From NCBI GenBank assembly GCA_001632435.1, contig KV423927.1:208490-272489 (forward strand): 64,000 nucleotides of DNA, written 5' to 3'. Made by a program: the position numbers and the translations under genes. The notes under the pieces were generated by a model that was not told where the DNA came from, ran no database searches, and worked only from the letters and a program-made list of their open reading frames with translations. The DNA is from Calocera cornea HHB12733. Its lineage: Eukaryota; Basidiomycota; Dacrymycetes; Dacrymycetales; Dacrymycetaceae. This document shows, piece by piece, positions 58,274-64,000 of the stretch (positions are counted from its first letter, which is position 1; each line of letters opens with the position of its first letter).

Positions 58274-59239
58274 CACGTGCCACACCGCAGATGCTGGAAA
58301 GAAACCGGCCGGTGGCAGCGCACTCCCCGCGCACGGACCATGTCCGAAAGCCTGATAAGCCCTGCGCGGGCGCGCAAACCTGCGTTTCGCATCTCTTTCC
58401 CGTTTTCACTCCTCCCATACCCTATCGCACCCGCGCCTATACTCTAGACTTCTATTCGGGATATGGCGGAGCTCTACGGGGAGGTGGGGTGCGCTTGGTC
58501 GCCCTCACTGGTGCGGATGATCACTGCTGTACGCCATCTCCTGGATTGCCCCCGGAGTGGCAGCTGCGCAGGTGCCGACCGAAGCCAGTGCGAGTGCCAG
58601 AGCGCACCCCCTACCCTCTCCTCCCCTCTCGCCTTGCCGCCCCCTCCCCCTCTACCTCGCTGTCTTCCCCTCGGACCCCTCCCGTCGGGAGGCAGCTCGC
58701 AGTCCGCACCGAGGGCCCTCGCCGCTGTACCACTCATTCCTACCCACTCCAGGTGGTGGCCGGTACGGGTGGTCGTCGACCTCTGGGTGCGCTCTCGGCC
58801 TTCCTACCCCTTGTCCTGTATTGCTCGCCTTTCCTTGCGACCGCGACCGCCGCGCCCGCCCTCTTTGGCGTCGATTTCGGGGTCCTTGTCACCCACACCA
58901 GCACCATTTGTACCCTTGTCTAGCTTGCTGAGCCGCAGGGTGACGCAGCAAAGACATGAGGCGACGGACAGGATTGGTGTGCGCGGCCCGTGCTCCCTTC
59001 GTCGCCGACCTCTGCTCTGATCCATGGTGAGGAAAACAGCTGCTTAGCGTACCGCGCCGATCCCGTTGTCAACCTTCTCTTTCTGCCATACGGCCAAGAG
59101 ATATTTCGGGGGCGATGGGCCCGGCGCGCCCGCTACAGTAGGCAGCTTCGGCATCACTCTCCGGCATCACTCCTGGCTCGACTGGCCTTCGGCTGCTACT
59201 GCTACATGCTACCTCTGTGTCACTCGACGTCCCCACCAG
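58274..59239 (+). repeat. Dispersed repeat, copy 2 (plus orientation)
   Basis: Partner of the inverted copy at 45673-46650; nearly equal length (966 and 978 bp). Collinear shared blocks run from a CACGTGC at one end to a GACGTCC-CACCAG word at the other. It has no identifiable coding domain or terminal repeats. Confidence 0.75.
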
Positions 59240-60689
59240 TTCAGTCTCCCTGCTGGCTTGTGTTGTCCTATGCGACATGCACATGCGTTGAAGCGGCGCT
59301 GTCTGGTGTGCTCCTCCTGCGACGAGCAACACTCTTCTCCGTCCTGTCTCGTCTCCTGCCTCACGGTTTCTGATCGACTACACTGGGCCCTCATGGACCT
59401 GCCCGTGGCTGCTCGGACGGCCACACCATCCTCCGCTGCTCGTCTGTCCCTGTAGATCTGTCTTCCTGGCACAGTGCGCAGGACATGATCGGCGCCGATC
59501 GGAGATGGTGTCTGCCATGCAGCTGGCTGGAACGGCGACTCCTCTACCTTACGACTGGGCTCAGCTGGCGCTGGTTACTTGTTGCCCCCACCAAGTTCAC
59601 CCGTGGACCCTCTTTCCGCTCAGTCTGCTCTGACCGAGTGAGAAAGTCTGGGGCCAGGCAGAGCTGGTGTGCGCTCCATGGAACCATCAACTTTTAACAA
59701 TCCTCTCTTGACTTTACTCTCGCGCTCTCCCCCGCGGACCAGTTCGTCCCTGTCTCGTCGCACTGAAGCAGTTTGATGGCCCTTGTTGCAAACAAGTCCC
59801 GCTGGGGTTAAGCGGTTGTGACATGGGGGTGCAAGACTTGTTCGGTGCGTCGGCAGAGGATCGACAACCGACTTGCGTTCCCTTGGGCTTGTGTGGCTAC
59901 CGTGCCTGCTAGCTATGATCACACCGAGTCCTTGCTGTGGCCCTGCTCCCTCACTGGCATATCATATCAATGTGCGACGAGGAGGCTATGGTGCTCGACT
60001 AGGGAAACTCGGTGTGTTCTATGCTTCGGCAGCGACTAGTTTCCCTGCGTGTGCTGTGCATCGCCGTGGCCGGTTCGATTTCAACAAGGCGATAGTGAGC
60101 GCTATACGGCCCAACGGTACCCGATCGAAAGCACAGCTACGAGCTCTAACCTCACAAGCTGAAGGTGTCGGTGTACGGGTTGAGCAACACCGTCCGCTAC
60201 GCGACGTGTGACTCTTGTCAGTTTACCGCCGCCTTGTAAGTACGTAGTTACAATACACCCTGCATGTATGCACCTAGTCATGACGCCCTTTGGTATACAC
60301 TATGCTCGTGGATGGCCTTCTATGCATCCTTTAAACTGATCGCTGCCGTATTATGTAACATAATAGATATAGGTAATTGATGTAAGTTTTGCTTTGCCTG
60401 CCGACTCAAGGAGAGGAATGTTTCCTCGCGGCCGGTGCAGCAGGCGCAGCGTGTCGAGCGATGCGCGGATACATCATCCACCCGTAGCGAGGCTCTCATA
60501 CTGCAGTCACTCTCATACTGCGAGCACTTTGCACAACACCCGGTCTGTAACCCGTTAGCAAATGGAGTTCTGGAGCGCGTGCTTCGACAGCGTGAGCACA
60601 GGAGCGTTCCGATCTGAGGTGCTTTCGGCTGCTCAACCTCGGAGCGTCGATGGTCTCCAATGCAGCGCATCGCACGGAGCGGAGGTGCT

Positions 60690-61110
60690 AGAAGGAAAAT
60701 GCAGGGTGGCAGTGTCCTTCCCGCGCACGGGCCATGTCTGGCGGACTGATAAGGCTCACGCGGACACCCAGATTTGCTGCCGCATCTCTTTCCCGTACTC
60801 TCCCTCGTCACAACCGGGTTGTGGCATCAGCTTGCTCGCCGGTTGTGTACTGGGCTGGGTGAGAGCTGCTGGATGCACTTGCTCCACACCCTCGTGCCAG
60901 GACCGTGGCTGGAAACTGACCGTTGGCTCCTGCCGAGGGTCGCACCAGCTGTCTCGTACCACGGCGAGTGGGTGCGAGCGCCAGGGTGCTCCCCACTCTA
61001 TTCCCCACCAACGCTTAGGCCATGCCCATCGCCAATGATCGATAGCCTGCCAATCTTGGTTGTTGGGTAGCAGGCTTGCCGTCCGCACCGGACGCTGCGC
61101 GTGCACCACT
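60690..61110 (+). repeat. Dispersed repeat, partial copy 3
   Basis: Shares with copies 1 and 2 the block around GGTGGCAG/GTGGCAG, GCACGG-CCATGTC, CTGAT, CTCTTTCCC and, later, GGTGCGAGCGCCAG and CCGTCCGCACCG. It is more diverged and has gaps, so boundaries are approximate. Confidence 0.55.
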
Positions 61111-62075
61111 GATGGCAGACCCCAACCTGATTGGCGGGGTCGGACATCATGATTGCAACTATGAGCTCCGATGCGCTCTCAAGCCCGCTCCCTCCTCCTG
61201 TGACCTGCCAATACCACTTACTACGTGTCCCGGACTGCAACACTTTCTGAGTGCTGTGCTCGTACATACTAGGACGCTGGCTGCCTTGTTCATAAAGCTT
61301 CCTATCCCTGGGATAAGGAGCAGGGATATACTGCAGCAGCCATCCATCTTGGTATGGACTACATGGGCATTCCTTCTGTCTTTGGTGACCCACAAGCGGA
61401 TGAACTCTCCCTAGTTCCCTGGTGTGCCTCATCAAGTCGGGGTTACTGTGTTCATAGCTCATGAAGAGCTGTGTATTGTGGGTGCACCAGATGACTTAAT
61501 CTGCTGCCCAGGGAGCTGGAACATGGGGAACATACCAACTCCACTGGCTGGGCCTGTGCGCCACAGGATCTGGTCTTAGCATTTGGCATTCCACCCTATG
61601 GTATGCAAGCTGCCTTGAAGGCCACAGTACTTATGCAACTTCACCTGTTGAGCCACTTAGCTAGGCGTTGGAATTGCGCAGTCCTGTGCTCTCCAGGCAG
61701 GGTGGGCTGCCTTCCGAGCCCTGAACTCCTATAATGCTCTTTGCTACTCACACCAGTTCTGAGCTGTTGATCTCTGATTTAGTCCTCATGGGCTGTTGCA
61801 GAGTAAGGGCAAAGCAAGCCTTGGGTTGCTGTGTGCTGCTCTGATACAATATCTCTTGGTGAACTACCCACCACCAGTGCTCTCCATTCCAGCTGGCCCT
61901 TGGAAAACAGCAGCTTGTCAACACAATCAACAGGCTAGCCTGAAAGTTGATATGCCAGTCCTCAGCTCTGCATGTTCTAGCTTGCCGCACGGTTTGCCTG
62001 GGCAGCCACACTATGCGCTCGATCACTTCCTGTCTTTGGTTGAGGCTCTAACTTCAGAGCATAACATAGGTGATG

Positions 62076-62106
62076 AGGGACCTGGTCAGATCAGGGACCT
62101 GATCAC
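62076..62106 (+). repeat. Left inverted repeat of Fot1-type element
   Basis: 31 bp, perfect inverse of 63876-63906. It contains two direct copies of GGGACCTG, each followed by a TCA within a few bases, a possible double transposase-binding site. Confidence 0.9.
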
Positions 62107-62162
62107 TTTTCGTTCAACTGTCACGTCCATACCTTTGTCGTCGCTAGCTTTGCTATACAACC

Positions 62163-63818
62163 ATGTCTCCTGCAACCCAAGAAGCGCAGATCCAACTGGC
62201 CCTTGAAGCAATGCAGGGGCCCGAGAAATTGCACATCAGAGAGGCAGCAAGACGATACCAAGTGCCCTACTCAACACTCCATACCAGGAAGAACCGTGTC
62301 CTGTCGAAAGCAGATAGCTGGGTCAGACAGCACATCCTGTCCAAGGCTGAAGAGGATGCTATCATCGAGTACATCCTGCAGCTGGACTCAAGAGGATTCT
62401 CGCCCCAGCAAAGCCATGTCCGAGAGATGGCCAATCTGCTCCTGGCTCAGCGCGCTCACAGGGCTGTGGGCAAGCGCTGGGTCTACCGCTTCATCAAGCG
62501 CCAGCCTGCTCTCTGCACATGCCTCTCTCGGCCCTATGATTATCAGCGGGCAAAGCAAGAGGATCCAGCGGTGATCCAGCCCTGGTTCCAGCTGGTTGCC
62601 AACATGCAAGCCAAGTACGGAGTGCCCGACAGCGACTGGTACAACTTTGACGAGACTGGCTTTGCAATCGGCATGATTCAACCCCAGCTAGTTGTCACCC
62701 ACTCCAAGCGATCTCTCTGTTCAAAGGTTGTCCAGCCTGGCAACCGAGAATGGGCAACAGCAATCTGTGCCATCGGAGCCGATGGTCACATCATCCCGCC
62801 CTTCTTCTGTGTTATGGGCAAGACTCACCTTGGTCCGTGGTATGAGAAGTTCCCCAAGCCATGGGTCATTAAACCAACCGCAAATGGATGGACCGATAAC
62901 GAGACCGGTGTAGACTGGCTGAAGCACTTTGATCGGTACACTGCAGACCGCAGGATGGGTCGATGGCGGATGCTTGTGCTTGATGGGCACGAGAGCCACA
63001 TCAGCGCGGAGTTCAACCAGTACTGCAAGGACCACGATATCATCACACTCTGCCTACCGCCACACTCTTCTCATATCACCCAGCCTCTTGATATCAGCCT
63101 GTTTGGCCCATTGAAGAGGGCCTACAGCAATCAAATCAGTGCACTTGTCCGAGGCGGTCTCACCTACATCAAGAAGGACGACTTCTTCCCAGCCTTCCGA
63201 GCAGCCTTCCAGGCTGCATTCAAGGAGGGAAACATCAAGAGCGGGTTCAGGGCAGCTGGGCTCATCCCTTTCAACCCCGATGCAGTGCTCTCAAAGCTGA
63301 CAGTCCGGTTGAGAACACCAACACCTCCAGCAACCCCAGACCGTGAACCCCAGCCTTGGGTCTCGCAGACACCCAAGAGCGCTGCAGAAGCAGTGTCCCA
63401 GGCCACTCTGATCAAAGAGCGAGTGTCAAGGCACCATGGAAGCTCTCCAACCTCGATCCTTGCCTCAATTGACCAGCTGTCCAAAGCTGCAGTCTCGACA
63501 AACCACCGACTCACTTTGCTTGAGAGCGAGGTCCGCAACCTCCGTGAGGTCAATGCTATGCTTAACAAGCGCAAGCGGACCAAGAGAACACGCCTGCAGG
63601 CTTCTGGCCCACTCACTGGAGAAGAGGCAACCCAGCTGTTGGCCGAGAGGGGTATAGTAGAGCAGGACGGGCATGAGGAGGATCAAGGGGAGGGACCATC
63701 CAAGCGGCGGAAGGTTGGCCTGCGCCTCTGTAGCAGGTGCCACACTGCAGGCCATAACGTGAGAACATGTCCAGTTGCTCCAGTGGATGACAACTCGTCG
63801 GATCTGAGCTCTGTTTGA
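62163..63818 (+). CDS. Fot1/pogo-like transposase with C-terminal zinc knuckle
   Basis: Single exon, 551 residues. An N-terminal HTH pair (psq/CENP-B type) reads IREAARRYQVPYSTLHTRKN and VREMANLLLAQ then VGKRWVYRFIKRQPAL. The DDE_1 catalytic core has D163 (YNFDETGFAIGM), D274 (LVLDGHESHISAEF) and D310 (TQPLDISLFGPLK), i.e. DD35D spacing. After the core comes a predicted coiled coil (HRLTLLESEVRNLREVNAML) and a basic stretch. The C-terminus ends in a canonical CCHC knuckle, C-x2-C-x4-H-x4-C (CSRCHTAGHNVRTC, near 523-536), and an acidic tail. No frameshift or stop interrupts it. Confidence 0.93.
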   Translation: MSPATQEAQIQLALEAMQGPEKLHIREAARRYQVPYSTLHTRKNRVLSKADSWVRQHILSKAEEDAIIEYILQLDSRGFSPQQSHVREMANLLLAQRAHRAVGKRWVYRFIKRQPALCTCLSRPYDYQRAKQEDPAVIQPWFQLVANMQAKYGVPDSDWYNFDETGFAIGMIQPQLVVTHSKRSLCSKVVQPGNREWATAICAIGADGHIIPPFFCVMGKTHLGPWYEKFPKPWVIKPTANGWTDNETGVDWLKHFDRYTADRRMGRWRMLVLDGHESHISAEFNQYCKDHDIITLCLPPHSSHITQPLDISLFGPLKRAYSNQISALVRGGLTYIKKDDFFPAFRAAFQAAFKEGNIKSGFRAAGLIPFNPDAVLSKLTVRLRTPTPPATPDREPQPWVSQTPKSAAEAVSQATLIKERVSRHHGSSPTSILASIDQLSKAAVSTNHRLTLLESEVRNLREVNAMLNKRKRTKRTRLQASGPLTGEEATQLLAERGIVEQDGHEEDQGEGPSKRRKVGLRLCSRCHTAGHNVRTCPVAPVDDNSSDLSSV

Positions 63819-63875
63819 GGACTCATGATACCATTGTTGAGCTTTTACACAATGACGATGGACCACACCCGGTCC

Positions 63876-63906
63876 GTGATCAGGTCCCTGATCTGACCAG
63901 GTCCCT
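63876..63906 (-). repeat. Right inverted repeat of Fot1-type element
   Basis: Perfect 31 bp inverse of the left repeat. The sequence beyond it to the window end is unremarkable. Confidence 0.9.
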
Positions 63907-64000
63907 GTCAGGGCACTACAGCAACTCCGAAGCCTATTCTGATATTCCGGACTCCGCGACACCTTGAAACCTCATGGAATAGCTCAATATGGAACGGAAT

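Larger units (their letters stand above)
57860..62068. other. 4.2 kb repeat-rich region without host genes
   Basis: Holds the SDH5 promoter, a GGAGTC tandem array (58041-58070), the dispersed repeat copy 2 (58274-59239) and a partial copy 3 (about 60690-61110). The frames up to 312 codons (57985-58923 plus) run through the array and the repeat and have no family resemblance. From 61.1 kb to the transposon end, nothing is recognisable. Confidence 0.5.
62069..63916 (+). mobile_element. Fot1/pogo-type (Tc1-mariner superfamily) DNA transposon
   Basis: An intact transposase gene is bracketed by a perfect 31 bp inverted repeat (62076-62106 and 63876-63906). Dinucleotides TA lie just outside (62067-62068; 63917-63918), the target site used by this superfamily; the outermost 7-10 bp between TA and the perfect repeat match only partly. 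The size of about 1.85 kb is usual for Fot1 elements. The intact frame and perfect TIR suggest a young, possibly active copy. Confidence 0.85.

Noticed and set aside
57985..58923. Plus-strand open frame of 312 codons
   Set aside because: Runs through the GGAGTC array, giving a Glu-Ser repeat, and then into the dispersed repeat. It is not a convincing host gene.
1..64000. CRISPR array, prokaryotic operon or biosynthetic gene cluster
   Set aside because: No regularly spaced identical repeats were seen, the genes are intron-rich eukaryotic genes, and no polyketide, peptide-synthetase or terpene enzyme is present.

Overview
The window is nuclear DNA of a filamentous basidiomycete, most likely an Agaricomycete. 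The evidence is a GC-rich, gene-dense sequence; genes split by many 45-65 nt GT-AG introns; orthologues of core fungal proteins; and a secreted protein family carrying the TNAERLRRGLPLKPP-type motif that is common in basidiomycete secretomes. All gene models below were spliced by hand from frame continuity and family conservation. The total length of each model is divisible by three.

Layout. 0-12.4 kb: 5' part of TFIIE-alpha (TFA1, -), the autophagy scaffold ATG11 (-), an ELYS-like nucleoporin (+) and the COPII coat protein SEC24 with an N-terminal WW domain (-). 13.2-17.3 kb: a polyglutamine bHLH-zipper regulator (+) and a small multi-pass membrane protein (+). 17.6-21.7 kb: three tandem minus-strand paralogues of a small secreted protein family. 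21.7-24.1 kb: unexplained sequence. 24.1-31.1 kb: a class I cyclic nucleotide phosphodiesterase (+), a 93-residue membrane protein (+), the SSU-processome protein PWP2 (-) and a leucine-rich-repeat protein (+). 32.8-45.5 kb: a membrane-anchored DUF7729-type protein (+), pyroglutamyl peptidase (-), GPI17/PIG-S (+), the SANT corepressor SNT1 (+), a Par14-type parvulin (-) and RLI1/ABCE1 (+). 47.5-50.4 kb: the trehalose enzyme TPS2 (+). 51.3-54.2 kb: a PIF/Harbinger-type DNA transposon with transposase, Myb-like partner, inverted repeats and an ATT target duplication. 55.2-57.9 kb: a GT32 glycosyltransferase (+) and the SDH assembly factor SDH5 (-). 57.9-64 kb: repeat-rich sequence ending in an apparently intact Fot1/pogo transposon.

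The housekeeping genes do not form a pathway cluster, but several sit in close divergent pairs (PWP2/LRR protein, parvulin/RLI1, ATG11/ELYS-like, pyroglutamyl peptidase/GPI17). The accessory content is the secreted-protein tandem array, the two transposons and an old dispersed repeat of about 970 bp. That repeat is present in opposite orientations at 46 and 58.5 kb, with a partial third copy near 60.9 kb.

I did not find a clearly new defence or biosynthetic system. The most interesting items are the two-gene Harbinger element with its recurrent AGGCTGCGC word, the WW-SEC24 fusion, the secreted family and the dispersed repeat.
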